A DNA stretch of 64,000 bases. It comes from Sphingomonadales bacterium (GTDB taxonomy: Bacteria > Pseudomonadota > Alphaproteobacteria > Sphingomonadales > Sphingomonadaceae). The notes under the pieces are model-generated. The model worked only from the letters and a program-made list of their open reading frames with translations. It had not been told where the DNA came from and did not search any database. The position numbers and the translations under genes were made by a program. The stretch spans positions 174,663 to 238,662 of the forward strand of contig JAGWMZ010000004.1 of the NCBI GenBank assembly GCA_028871475.1. Direction: 5' to 3'. This document shows, piece after piece, positions 55,546-64,000 of the stretch (position 1 is the first letter of the stretch; each line of letters begins with the position of its first letter).

Positions 55546-56502
55546 TCAGGCAGGGGCCAGTACGGGCGCCGCCATGGCCCCGGCCCGGTTCAGCCAGCCC
55601 TTGACCGCCATGATCGCCACCACCGCCACGCAGGCCCCCAAAATCATGTCCGAGAGATAATGCACGCCCTCGATCGGGGTGGCCATCAGCATGGCGATGT
55701 TGACGGGGGTGAGCACCCAGCGCAGCCGCGGCATCGGCCACGCCCAGGCCATGTAGATGACCGCGCTGACCGTATGAAAGCTCGGCGCACAGACCAGTCC
55801 CTGCAGTGCCCCAAGATCAATATGCGAAAGGGCATGCGTGCGCAGGGCGGGAATGATCATCCCCTGCCAGCGCCCGCTCGTGGGCATGTAGGGCACCGGT
55901 CCCTGCCACAGATAGTCGAGCGCGCCACGCGCCGGCATCAGCGGAAAGACGATCAGCGTGAGCACCACGGCGGCCCAATAGGTCAGCAGAAACTGGCGCG
56001 CGCGCCGCTCCTGCCCCTGCCAGGCCATGGCGGCAAACAGCACGGCCGGGCTGACATAGATGGTGGCATAGGCAGCCTGCCCCAGATGCTGGAGCAGGGG
56101 CGAGCCTGCCACCAGCCGGTAGAGCGCCAGCCAGTCGAAGCCGAGCCTGGCGTCCCACCGCTCCAGCGCGGGGTCGACAAAGCCGTGCGTCGTGCTGGCC
56201 AGGGCGTAGCTGGCCAGCACGCCCAGCAGGCTGATCGCCATGAAGCCGAGCACATATTCGGCAAAGTCGCGCATCCGCCGCGCCGCGCCCGTCTGGCTGT
56301 GGCGCAGCCGCCAGCGCAGCGTGGCCAGCACCATGGCTGAAACCGCCAGCGCCCAGAAGGCCCGGTTGTCGGCGGCGATGAGCAGATGGATATGGATGAG
56401 CAGACCCGTCACCACGATCAGGCTGGCCCCCAGCGCGCTGGCCAGCCAATGGCCGGGGATCGCGCGGGGCAGGCGGGGATGGGTTAGCAGGGTCTTGTCC
56501 AT
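55546..56502 (-). CDS. PAP2-family phosphatase, membrane
   Basis: An integral membrane protein of the type 2 phosphatidic acid phosphatase superfamily, about 318 residues from MDKTLLTHPR. Conserved motifs are CAPSFHTVSAV (motif 2 with SFH, the catalytic histidine) and GVHYLSDMILG (motif 3, histidine and aspartate). About six membrane helices. Could dephosphorylate undecaprenyl pyrophosphate, phospholipids or sugar lipids; the inositolphosphotransferase-like family is an alternative. A longer start at 56574 is possible but lacks a ribosome site. Confidence 0.85.
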   Translation of the reverse strand: MDKTLLTHPRLPRAIPGHWLASALGASLIVVTGLLIHIHLLIAADNRAFWALAVSAMVLATLRWRLRHSQTGAARRMRDFAEYVLGFMAISLLGVLASYALASTTHGFVDPALERWDARLGFDWLALYRLVAGSPLLQHLGQAAYATIYVSPAVLFAAMAWQGQERRARQFLLTYWAAVVLTLIVFPLMPARGALDYLWQGPVPYMPTSGRWQGMIIPALRTHALSHIDLGALQGLVCAPSFHTVSAVIYMAWAWPMPRLRWVLTPVNIAMLMATPIEGVHYLSDMILGACVAVVAIMAVKGWLNRAGAMAAPVLAPA

Positions 56503-56799
56503 GAAGCCTGTCAGGATCACCAAAAGCCGGAGTCGCGAGCGTTTCGGGTGGGTTCCGCTGCTCGCCGCCTCCATGTGACGATTCTGTGAAAATGCAAGCG
56601 TGCCGATCGTCGCTCCGTGTTTTCCCTGACAGGCCGTGGGCGCTTTGCGACGATAAGATTAATGAGCAGCGCCGAAGGGCCTGTGGCTTTCCCCGATGCC
56701 GCGCTAACGCCTTCTTGCGGCGGCGCGCGCCATAAGCGGCCACCAGCCTGCTGGAAGACCCGTCTGGAAGGCTCCGTTTAGAAAGCATCGCCCGTCATC

Positions 56800-58788
56800 G
56801 TGAAAGTGGTTCACGTCCTGCGCCGGTTGTTCAATCTCTATCGCCTGGAAACCGGCGATGGGGATTTGCTGCGCGCGCAATTCCGGGCGCTGATCGGGCA
56901 ATTGCCCATTCTTTATTTCGCGCTGGCCTGCAATACGATTGCGCTGGCCTGCAGCGTTTCGGTCGTCAACCATCCCTTGCTGGTCATCATCTTTGCCGTG
57001 GCCCTGTGCACCGTCTGCGCCTTTCGCGGCGTGTGGTGGTGGCAAAGGCGGTTGGCGTATTTTTCCGAAAGCCAGATAAGGCGGCATATTCGCAATACCG
57101 CCGTCCTGTCGCTGCTCATTTCGGCGGCCTTCATGATCTGGGGGCTCCTGCTCTATGGCGATGCCGATGATGTGCGGCGCGGGCAGATCGCTTTTTTTCT
57201 GGCGATCACGCAGATTTCCTGTGTGATCTGCCTGATGCCGCTGCCCGTGGCGGCGCTGCGCGTGGCGACCGTCGGGACGGTGCCGTTCTGCGTCTATTTT
57301 CTGTGGATCGATCCGCGTGACATGTTCGTGGAAGCGATCAATTTCGCGCTGGTGGCCGTTGCCATTGTCCTGCTGATGTTTCGCCAGCACCGTTCTTTCG
57401 AAGCGCTGGTCCGGTCGCGGCGGGATCTGCGCCGCCGTCAGGTCGAAACGCGCAAGCTCTCGGATGAAAACCGCCGTATCGCCCTCACCGACGCGCTATC
57501 CGGCCTGCCCAACCGCCGCGCCCTGCTGGCCCGGCTGGACGAACTGCGCGAGCATGAACAAACCCCCGGCCATGATGGTGCCATGGCGGTGATCTTCCTC
57601 GACCTCGATGGTTTCAAGGACATCAACGATGCCTATGGCCACGAGATCGGCGATGCGGTGATCCGCCGCGTGGCGTCTGTCCTGTCCGAGGTCTGTTCGG
57701 TGGTGGCCGATCGCGCGCGGGTGATGCTGGTGCGCCTGGGCGGCGATGAATTTGCCGCGCTGGTCGAAGGCGAGGATGCGCCGGCGCGCGCGGCAACGCT
57801 GGCGGCCGATGCGCTGGTCGCGCTGGGGCAGACGATCCTGGTGGACAATCATGAGTTTCACATTGGCGCCAGCATTGGCGTGGCGGGCGATGATCGGGGC
57901 GAGGTTGGGTCCTACGAACTGATGCGCCGGGCGGATACCGCCATGTATCGCGCCAAGAGCGACGGCAAGGGCGGCATTCGACATTATCACGCTGGCTTTG
58001 ACGCCGACCGCCGCCGCCGCCAGCAGATCGAGGCGGATCTGCGCGGCGGGCTGACCCGCGGCGAGTTCGATGTGGCCTATCAGGCGCTGGTCGATGCGAT
58101 GTCGGGCGAGTTGCTGGGGGTGGAGGCGTTCCTGCGCTGGCCGGGGCGGCCGGGCGGCGCGCTGATGCCCGATGCCTTCATGGAAATCGCCGAGGTGACC
58201 GGGCTGGTCCATCCGCTGGGGCGCTTTGTGCTAAGGCGGGCCTGTGAGGAGGTGGGCACGCAGCCGGGGCTGATGCTTTGCGTCAATGTCTCTCCCGCCC
58301 AGTTCCGCCATCCCGGCTTCGAGGCGGATGTGGCGCGTATTCTGGAGGAAACCGGCTTCCCGCCTCAGCGTTTGCAGATCGAGATCACCGAGGGCTATCT
58401 GGTCGACCATCCTGACCGGGCGCGTCATGCCATTCTGGCCTTCCAGCAGATGGGTGTGACCGTGGCGCTTGATGATTTCGGCACCGGCTTTGCCAGCATC
58501 GGCTATCTGCAAAGCTATGGCTTTGATTGTGTGAAGCTCGACACCTCGCTCAGCGCGCGGCTGGGGCGTGATCCGCGCGCGGCCATGCTGGTCTCGGGCA
58601 TGATCCATATGGCGCGCGGGTTGGACATGCGCGTGGTGGCTGAAGGCGTCGAAAGCGAAATGCAGGCGGGCATGCTGCGCCTGGCCGGCTGTGATGTGTT
58701 GCAGGGCTATCATTTCGGCTGGCCATCGAGCCTTCGCGATGTTCTGGGCAGCTTCGGCCTGCGCATGGTGGCGGCATCCTGGGGGTAA
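56800..58788 (+). CDS. Membrane GGDEF-EAL protein with EAF motif
   Basis: A 662-residue c-di-GMP protein. The N-terminal 200 residues form about five membrane helices (MASE-like sensor), then a GGDEF domain with the intact motif GGDEF (314-318) and an EAL domain (about 405-660) whose signature reads EAF (442-444). The other metal and substrate residues (NVSP, ITEG, DDFGTGF, KLD, AEGVE) are present. There is no RxxD I-site before the GGDEF, so no product-inhibition site. Start GTG at 56800. Cyclase activity is likely; phosphodiesterase activity is uncertain. Confidence 0.92.
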   Translation: MKVVHVLRRLFNLYRLETGDGDLLRAQFRALIGQLPILYFALACNTIALACSVSVVNHPLLVIIFAVALCTVCAFRGVWWWQRRLAYFSESQIRRHIRNTAVLSLLISAAFMIWGLLLYGDADDVRRGQIAFFLAITQISCVICLMPLPVAALRVATVGTVPFCVYFLWIDPRDMFVEAINFALVAVAIVLLMFRQHRSFEALVRSRRDLRRRQVETRKLSDENRRIALTDALSGLPNRRALLARLDELREHEQTPGHDGAMAVIFLDLDGFKDINDAYGHEIGDAVIRRVASVLSEVCSVVADRARVMLVRLGGDEFAALVEGEDAPARAATLAADALVALGQTILVDNHEFHIGASIGVAGDDRGEVGSYELMRRADTAMYRAKSDGKGGIRHYHAGFDADRRRRQQIEADLRGGLTRGEFDVAYQALVDAMSGELLGVEAFLRWPGRPGGALMPDAFMEIAEVTGLVHPLGRFVLRRACEEVGTQPGLMLCVNVSPAQFRHPGFEADVARILEETGFPPQRLQIEITEGYLVDHPDRARHAILAFQQMGVTVALDDFGTGFASIGYLQSYGFDCVKLDTSLSARLGRDPRAAMLVSGMIHMARGLDMRVVAEGVESEMQAGMLRLAGCDVLQGYHFGWPSSLRDVLGSFGLRMVAASWG

Positions 58789-59023
58789 GGGAAGGGTGGG
58801 CCGGAGGGTCATATGCCCCGCACCGTCGGTCCGTCCTTTCGTGAATCCCCTCTCCTTCACGATTGCCCCTACCCTCCCGCGCAATTTTCGTCTAAGGGGC
58901 GCGATCTTTCGCATTGGTCCACTGTTTTCCTGGGGGGCCGTTTCGGCGAAGCCCTTTCCTTACCGGCAAGACTGGCGGCCCTGATCCGGGGCGCGCCTGT
59001 GCCCGTGCAGACAGTTGAGATTT

Positions 59024-60763
59024 ATGCCTTTTTCCTCCCTTCCCCAATCCGTTGCCGATGCTCTTGCCGCCAAGGGCTATGAGGCTCCCACTCCGGTGCA
59101 GGCCGCTTGCATGGGCGAAGAGGCCCAGGGACGCGACCTGCTGGTCTCGGCCCAGACCGGCTCGGGCAAGACCGTCGCTTTCGGTCTCGCCATGGCGCCC
59201 GCACTGCTGGGTGAGGGCGACAGGCTGCCCCATGCCGGCAAGCCTCTGGCGCTGGTGATCGCCCCCACGCGCGAACTGGCGCTGCAGGTCAGCCGCGAGC
59301 TGGAGTGGCTCTTTGCCAAGGCCAATGCCCGCATCGCCACCTGCGTCGGCGGCATGGACCCCAGCCGCGAGCGCCGCACCCTGTCGCATGGCGCGCATAT
59401 CGTGGTGGGCACGCCGGGCCGTCTGCGCGATCACCTCGAGCGCGGCGCGCTCGATCTCTCCAGCCTGCAGTTCGCCGTGCTCGACGAGGCTGACGAAATG
59501 CTCGACATGGGCTTCCGCGAGGATCTCGAGCAGATCCTCGATGGCACGCCCGAGGGTCGTCGCACGCTGCTCTTTTCGGCCACCATGCCCGCGCCGATTG
59601 CCGCGCTGGCCCGCCAGTATCAGCACAATGCGCTGCGCATCAGCACCATCGACACGCGCGAGTCGCACAGCGACATCACCTACAATGCCGTCGCCGTCAG
59701 CCCGTCCGACATCGAACATGCGGTGGTGAACCTGCTGCGCTTCCACGAAGCCGAGACCGCGATGCTGTTCTGCGCCACGCGTGATAATGTGCGCCACCTG
59801 CACGCCACGCTGGTCGAACGCGGTTTCGCCGCTGTCGCCCTTTCGGGCGAGCATAGCCAGAGCGAGCGCAACCACGCCCTGCAGGCCCTGCGCGATGGCC
59901 GCGCCCGCGTCTGCGTCGCCACCGACGTTGCCGCGCGCGGCATCGACGTCGCCACGCTCAGCCTCGTCATCCATGTCGAACTGCCGCGCGACGCTGAAAC
60001 GCTGCAGCACCGCTCGGGCCGCACCGGCCGCGCCGGGCGCAAGGGTACGGCTGTGCTGGTCGTGCCGTATCCGCGCCGCCGCCGCATGGAAATGCTGCTG
60101 CGCTCGGCCCGCATTGCGGTGGAATGGGTGCCCGTGCCCAGCGCCGAGGCGATCCGCGCCAATGACCATGACCGCCTGCTCGCCACTCTGCTCGAACCCG
60201 TCGAGGCGAGCGAGGAGGACAACACGCTGGCGCAGGCGCTGCTGGCCCAGCGCACGCCGCAGGAGATCGCTGCCGCGCTGGTCCGCGCCCACCGTGCCCG
60301 CCTGCCGCAGCCGGAAGAAATGATCGAATCGAGCCCCGCCGAGCGCAGTGGCCGCCGCGAAGGCTTTGACGATGTCGTGTGGTTCCGCATGGACATCGGC
60401 CGCCGCCAGAATGCCGATCCGCGCTGGCTGCTGCCGCTGCTGTGCCGCCGTGGCCATATCACCCGCGGCGAGATTGGCGCGATCCGCATCGGCGCGAACG
60501 AGACCCACTTCCAGGTGCCGCGCAATGCCGAGGCCCGCTTCCGCGAGGCGCTGGCCAAGACCGCCCGCGAAGGCGCCGAGGACGAGAGCGGCATCCGCAT
60601 CGAACCCTCGCCCGATGCGCCGCGCGAGGTGGCCAAGCGCAATGCCCGCCACGGCAATGAAGGCGGCCCGCAGGGTGAACGCCGCCCCCATCGCAAGGGC
60701 CCGCGTGAGGGCGGTCATGGCGGTCAGGGCGGTTATCAGGGCAAGCCCAAGCAGCGCTACTGA
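59024..60763 (+). CDS. DEAD-box RNA helicase, DbpA-like C-terminus
   Basis: A 579-residue DEAD-box protein: SAQTGSGKT (motif I), PTRELA, VVGTPGR, DEAD (about 154-157), SATMPAP, then the second RecA domain with HRSGRTGRAGRKG. After about residue 420 a DbpA-type RNA-binding domain is likely (WLLPLLCRRGHITRGEIGAIRI...FQVPRNAEARF), then a Gly/Arg/Lys-rich tail. Suggests rRNA or RNA folding work. I take the ATG at 59024; an in-frame TTG lies three codons earlier. The 235-nt upstream region holds no feature I can support. The next gene overlaps by 1 nt. Confidence 0.95.
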   Translation: MPFSSLPQSVADALAAKGYEAPTPVQAACMGEEAQGRDLLVSAQTGSGKTVAFGLAMAPALLGEGDRLPHAGKPLALVIAPTRELALQVSRELEWLFAKANARIATCVGGMDPSRERRTLSHGAHIVVGTPGRLRDHLERGALDLSSLQFAVLDEADEMLDMGFREDLEQILDGTPEGRRTLLFSATMPAPIAALARQYQHNALRISTIDTRESHSDITYNAVAVSPSDIEHAVVNLLRFHEAETAMLFCATRDNVRHLHATLVERGFAAVALSGEHSQSERNHALQALRDGRARVCVATDVAARGIDVATLSLVIHVELPRDAETLQHRSGRTGRAGRKGTAVLVVPYPRRRRMEMLLRSARIAVEWVPVPSAEAIRANDHDRLLATLLEPVEASEEDNTLAQALLAQRTPQEIAAALVRAHRARLPQPEEMIESSPAERSGRREGFDDVVWFRMDIGRRQNADPRWLLPLLCRRGHITRGEIGAIRIGANETHFQVPRNAEARFREALAKTAREGAEDESGIRIEPSPDAPREVAKRNARHGNEGGPQGERRPHRKGPREGGHGGQGGYQGKPKQRY

Positions 60764-61944
60764 TGCCAGACCCCGATGTCATCGTGCTCGGCGCGGGGGC
60801 GGCGGGGTTGATGTGCGCTCGCGTGGCTGCCTTACGCGGGCGGCGCGTGCTGGTCATTGACCATGCCCGCGCGCCCGGCGCGAAAATCCTGATCTCGGGC
60901 GGCGGGCGCTGCAATTTCACCAATCTTGGTGCCGCGCCCGACCGTTTTCTCTCCTCCAATCCGCATTTCGCGAAATCGGCGCTTGGCCGCTATACTCCTG
61001 CCGATTTTCTGGCGCTGGTCGAAAGCTATGGCATCGCCTGGCACGAAAAGACGCTGGGGCAGTTGTTCTGCGACGGCTCGGCCCGGCAGATCGTGGCGAT
61101 GATGGTCGAGGAATGCGCGAAGGGCGAGGTTGAGATCGCCTGCGGCGAGAGCATCCGCGATGTGCGCCATGCCGATGGGCGCTACCACGTCACCTTCGGC
61201 GTGCGCGAGGTCAGTGCGCCCGCGCTGGTCATCGCGACGGGCGGTCCATCGATCCCGCAGATGGGCGCAACCAGCTTTGCCTATGATCTGGCACGCCAAT
61301 TCGGCCTGAAAATCGTCCAGCCGCGCCCGGCGCTGGTCCCCTTGACGCTGAGCGGTGAGGAAGCCCTGTTTCGTGAACTCTCCGGCGTGGCGACGCCCGT
61401 GGTGGCGAAAGTGGCCAAGGGGCCATGGGGCAAGGCCGCCTTTCGCGAGGCCGCGCTCTTTACCCACAAAGGCCTGTCCGGCCCGGCGATCCTGCAAATC
61501 TCCTCTTATTGGCAAAAGGGCGATGCCGTCGGTATCGACTTTCTGCCCGATGCTGTACCGGGCCTGCTGATCGATGCCAAAAAGGCCTCGCCTCGCTCGG
61601 GCGTCCTGCGCCATCTGCCGCTGCCTGAACGTCTTGGCCACGTGTTGGTCGAGCGCCTCGGCCTGCATGGTGAGCTGGGCACCATGACCGACAAGGCGCT
61701 CAACGCCGCCGAGGCTGCGCTGCGCGACTGGCGCTTCACCCCCGATGGCAGCGAAGGCTTCGCCAAGGCCGAGGTGACCGCCGGCGGTATCAGCACCGCT
61801 GAACTGTCCTCCAAAACCATGGAAGCAAAGAAGGCCCCAGGGCTCTATGCCATTGGCGAGGCGGTGGATGTGACCGGCTGGCTGGGCGGCTATAATTTCC
61901 AATGGGCCTGGGCCAGTGGCGTTGCCGCTGGGCAGGTGGTGTGA
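60763..61944 (+). CDS. FAD-dependent oxidoreductase of the BaiN/YhiN (HI0933) family
   Basis: A 393-residue flavoprotein: [18 protein letters not shown] (FAD binding), [18 protein letters not shown], the [11 protein letters not shown] part, LVIATGG, and the C-terminal [27 protein letters not shown]. The family includes BaiN and uncharacterised YhiN proteins; the electron donor and substrate are unknown. Starts 1 nt inside the helicase stop (TGATG). Confidence 0.9.
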   Translation: MPDPDVIVLGAGAAGLMCARVAALRGRRVLVIDHARAPGAKILISGGGRCNFTNLGAAPDRFLSSNPHFAKSALGRYTPADFLALVESYGIAWHEKTLGQLFCDGSARQIVAMMVEECAKGEVEIACGESIRDVRHADGRYHVTFGVREVSAPALVIATGGPSIPQMGATSFAYDLARQFGLKIVQPRPALVPLTLSGEEALFRELSGVATPVVAKVAKGPWGKAAFREAALFTHKGLSGPAILQISSYWQKGDAVGIDFLPDAVPGLLIDAKKASPRSGVLRHLPLPERLGHVLVERLGLHGELGTMTDKALNAAEAALRDWRFTPDGSEGFAKAEVTAGGISTAELSSKTMEAKKAPGLYAIGEAVDVTGWLGGYNFQWAWASGVAAGQVV

Positions 61945-62053
61945 GCACGCTTGTGGCGCTTGGTCTTGTCCTGCGTGGAAAGTGGCGATAGGCGGTTGCG
62001 CAAGAAAGGCGGCGTCGATTGCGGGCCCGCCCCTGTTTGCAGAAAGCTGTCCG

Positions 62054-62902
62054 ATGACCACCACGCCCCACGCTGAACTGGCCGCCACGATCGAAGCCGC
62101 CTGGGATGCGCGCGATACCGTCACGCCTGAAAGCGCCGATGTGCGCACCGCTGTCGAGGCTGCCTTCGCCCTGCTGGAATCAGGCGAGGCCCGCGTGGCG
62201 CAGAAGGTGGGTGGCGAATGGGTGGTGAACCAGTGGCTCAAGAAGGCCGTGCTGCTCTCCTTCCGCCTGAACGACAATGCCCTGCTGGAAGGCGGCATGG
62301 GCGGCGCTCCGGCATGGGACAAGGTGGCCATCAAGACCGCCGGTTGGGGTGAAGAGCAGTTCCGCGCCGCCGGTTTCCGCGCGGTGCCGGGCGCCGTGGC
62401 GCGCGTGGGCTGCCATATCGCCAAGGGCGTGGTGCTGATGCCCAGCTTTGTAAACCTTGGCGCTTTCGTCGATTCGGGCACGATGGTGGACACCTGGGCC
62501 ACCGTCGGCTCCTGCGCGCAGATCGGCAAGAACGTGCACATTTCGGGCGGCGCGGGCATTGGCGGCGTGCTGGAGCCGCTGCAGGCCGGCCCGGTCATCA
62601 TCGAGGATGGAGCCTTCATCGGCGCCCGCAGCGAAGTGGCCGAGGGCGTGATCGTGGGTGAGGGCGCGGTGCTCTCCATGGGCGTCTATCTGGGCGCTTC
62701 CACCAAGATCATCGACCGCGCCACGGGCGAGGTCCACATCGGCCGCGTGCCGCCTTACGCCGTGGTCGTCCCCGGCTCACTGCCCGGCAAGCCGCTGCCC
62801 GATGGCACGCCGGGGCCTTCGCTCTATTGCGCCGTCATCGTCAAGACGGTGGACGCGCAGACCCGCGCCAAGACCGGCATCAACGACCTGCTGCGCGACT
62901 GA
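62054..62902 (+). CDS. dapD: Tetrahydrodipicolinate N-succinyltransferase
   Basis: Succinyl-CoA-dependent step of lysine and meso-DAP synthesis. A 282-residue protein starting at MTTTPHAEL, with a helical N-terminal domain and a left-handed beta-helix of hexapeptide repeats ([42 protein letters not shown] pattern, not quoted further). The C-terminal [18 protein letters not shown] and [17 protein letters not shown] segments are family-typical. Trimer by family. A longer upstream frame is not supported. Confidence 0.96.
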   Translation: MTTTPHAELAATIEAAWDARDTVTPESADVRTAVEAAFALLESGEARVAQKVGGEWVVNQWLKKAVLLSFRLNDNALLEGGMGGAPAWDKVAIKTAGWGEEQFRAAGFRAVPGAVARVGCHIAKGVVLMPSFVNLGAFVDSGTMVDTWATVGSCAQIGKNVHISGGAGIGGVLEPLQAGPVIIEDGAFIGARSEVAEGVIVGEGAVLSMGVYLGASTKIIDRATGEVHIGRVPPYAVVVPGSLPGKPLPDGTPGPSLYCAVIVKTVDAQTRAKTGINDLLRD

Positions 62903-62910
62903 GCCGCGTG

Positions 62911-63705
62911 ATGCGCGCTGCCTTCTTGCGGGCGCTGGTGGGGGCAGGGCTGGCCCTGGCCCCGCTGGGCGCTTGCCATGCCGCCTCGCCCGCGCCCGCC
63001 GCTTTGCCGGTGACCAGGCCGGTGGTGGTGCGCAAGCTGCCGCATGACCCCCACGCCTGGACCGAGGGCCTGTTCTTCGATGCCACCGGGCAGATGTATG
63101 AAAGCACCGGCGAACTGGGCCGCTCCACCCTGCGCCGGGTGAATGTGGAAACCGGCAAGGTCGAGGCCAGCGTGCCCGTGCCCATGCCGCTCTATGGCGA
63201 GGGAAGCTCGGCGGTGGGCGACCGGATCTTCTCGCTCAGCTGGCAGAACGGCATCGGGCTGATCTGGGACAAGGCAACGCTCACGCTCAAAGGCCAGTTC
63301 AACTACCTTGGCGAAGGCTGGGCGCTGGCCAATCTCGGGCCCGATCTGGTGATGAGCGACGGCACCAGCAACCTGCGCGTGCTCGATCCCGCTGACCTTC
63401 ACCTGCTGCGCATGATCCATGTGACGGCACTGGGCAAGCCAGTGCAAAACCTCAATGAGGTCGAGGTCGTCAATGGCGAGATCTGGGCCAACATCTGGCT
63501 GACCGACCGTATCGCGCGGATCGATCCGGCGACGGGAAAGGTCAAGGGCTGGATCGACGTGTCGGAACTGCACCGGGAAGCCGGGACGGTTGGGCCGGAC
63601 CAGATTCCCAACGGCATTGCCTATGACGGGGTGCATCACAAGCTCTATGTCACGGGCAAGGAATGGCCGGTGATGTTTGAGATCAAGGTGCCGGGGAAGA
63701 AGTAA
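62911..63705 (+). CDS. Glutaminyl-peptide cyclotransferase (beta-propeller type)
   Basis: A 264-residue exported protein with signal peptide (LVGAGLALAPLGACHAAS). The mature part follows the bacterial/plant glutaminyl cyclase family PF05096: KLPHDPHAWTEGLFF, YESTGELGRSTLRRVN, WANIWLTDRIARIDP and VTGKEWPVMFEI. It cyclises N-terminal glutamine to pyroglutamate on exported proteins. ATG lies 8 nt after the dapD stop, so an operon is likely. A repeat hairpin begins 12 nt past the stop. Confidence 0.9.
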   Translation: MRAAFLRALVGAGLALAPLGACHAASPAPAALPVTRPVVVRKLPHDPHAWTEGLFFDATGQMYESTGELGRSTLRRVNVETGKVEASVPVPMPLYGEGSSAVGDRIFSLSWQNGIGLIWDKATLTLKGQFNYLGEGWALANLGPDLVMSDGTSNLRVLDPADLHLLRMIHVTALGKPVQNLNEVEVVNGEIWANIWLTDRIARIDPATGKVKGWIDVSELHREAGTVGPDQIPNGIAYDGVHHKLYVTGKEWPVMFEIKVPGKK

Positions 63706-63712
63706 GAAGAGA

Positions 63713-63881
63713 AAGTGCGAGGGCCATCGCCCTCGCGCTCCCTTGAGTTGTCGGCGTTGGGCACGGGGTTCAGCCAAAGCACTAAGGACGCCGCGCCGCA
63801 GGCCTTAAATTCCCTGCTACGTCCTATCCGGTTCCTGCCTGCGGCGCTGCGATGCTGGCGCGATGATCGGGCGCCACTGCC
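63713..63881. repeat. Composite intergenic repeat, copy E (after the glutaminyl cyclase gene)
   Basis: The palindrome GCGAGGGC-CATC-GCCCTCGC (63717-63736) begins 12 nt past the stop. Then come the GTTGTCGGCG and CCAAAGCACT segments shared with B and C, the GCGCCGCAGGC / CCTGCGGCGC dyad, and a 41-nt tail (63841-63881) almost identical to copy A. There is no second terminal palindrome. Confidence 0.78.
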
Positions 63882-63905
63882 TTAGGACATCCGCAGGGAT
63901 AAGCG

Positions 63906-64000
63906 CTACGGCTTTGAACGCGGTTTGATGGAATAGTTCCATTCTGGATGGAACGCATCGCCGGCGATGTCGAGGCTGGCCATTTGGGCGTCGGAGACTT
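63906..64000 (-). CDS. Transposase C-terminus (IS630/ISAzo13-like), cut by window edge
   Basis: Thirty residues in one frame open to the window end, reading VSDAQMASLDIAGDAF and then HPEWNYSIKPRSK before the TAG. A xPEWNYTIxPR ending is typical of the C-termini of certain DDE transposases (IS630 and ISAzo13 groups). The start lies outside the window. It is 24 nt away from the end of repeat copy E. Confidence 0.6.
   Translation of the reverse strand, partial: VSDAQMASLDIAGDAFHPEWNYSIKPRSKP

Noticed and set aside
58892..60718. 608-codon minus frame opposite the RNA helicase
   Set aside because: Antisense shadow of a DEAD-box gene with all motifs.
1..64000. CRISPR array
   Set aside because: No regularly spaced identical repeats seen; the only repeats are the dispersed composite family.

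Overview
This 64-kb window is GC-rich, densely coded chromosomal DNA. It looks like an alphaproteobacterium of the Sphingomonadales, close to Novosphingobium or Sphingobium. That placement rests on the gene families (HflKC, a PBP1A with a Pro/Gln-rich tail, DUF1674, TonB-era aerobic metabolism with ubiG, GSH-dependent formaldehyde dehydrogenase) and on overall composition; it is an inference, because no rRNA is present. The window holds about 58 protein genes, one tRNA and fragments of two mobile elements.

Layout. 1-2.1 kb: the end of a winged-helix regulator, an NTF2-like protein and formaldehyde dehydrogenase. 2.2-2.6 kb: tRNA-Cys followed by the decapitated remains of a tyrosine integrase. 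2.6-5.1 kb: ahpC/ahpF peroxide defence. 5.4-15.7 kb: housekeeping genes (aroC, ubiG, lysC, catalase, a nitronate-monooxygenase-like flavoprotein, a secreted dienelactone hydrolase, msrB). 15.8-22.2 kb: cell-envelope genes (PBP1A, DegP-type protease, hflK-hflC). 22.3-29.6 kb: apbC/mrp, an orphan molybdenum hydroxylase large subunit, hemH, rsmB, a GST and small conserved genes.

29.7-44.2 kb is a nearly gapless minus-strand operon for a surface polysaccharide. It starts with rfbF-rfbG-rfbH (CDP-3,6-dideoxy-4-keto-hexose synthesis). These are followed by an HpcH/HpaI-type aldolase, an acetolactate-synthase-like ThDP enzyme, a HAD phosphatase and an SDR reductase. Next come a four-SLBB outer-membrane exporter, a KpsE/Wzz-like inner-membrane protein, a GtrB/GtrA/membrane-glycosyltransferase triad and a polysaccharide deacetylase. 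The enzyme set resembles the yersiniose route, in which a two-carbon branch is added to a CDP-dideoxy sugar. This is the most interesting system in the window. A PMT-type membrane glycosyltransferase lies just upstream.

46-64 kb: a cytochrome c'/cytochrome b pair under a strong Fur-box-like site, an RBBP9-type hydrolase, cysK, an aminotransferase, an SBF-type transporter, kdgK beside an alginate-export-type porin, an aldo/keto reductase, a PAP2 phosphatase, a GGDEF-EAL protein with an altered EAL motif, a DbpA-like RNA helicase, a BaiN-type flavoprotein, dapD and a glutaminyl cyclotransferase. The last 95 bases encode the C-terminus of a transposase.

A second theme is a dispersed family of composite intergenic repeats (six sites, nine palindromes). 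The hairpin stems vary with base pairing preserved, and eight of the nine lie 8-40 nt after a stop codon. They probably serve as terminators carried on a mobile or recombining element.
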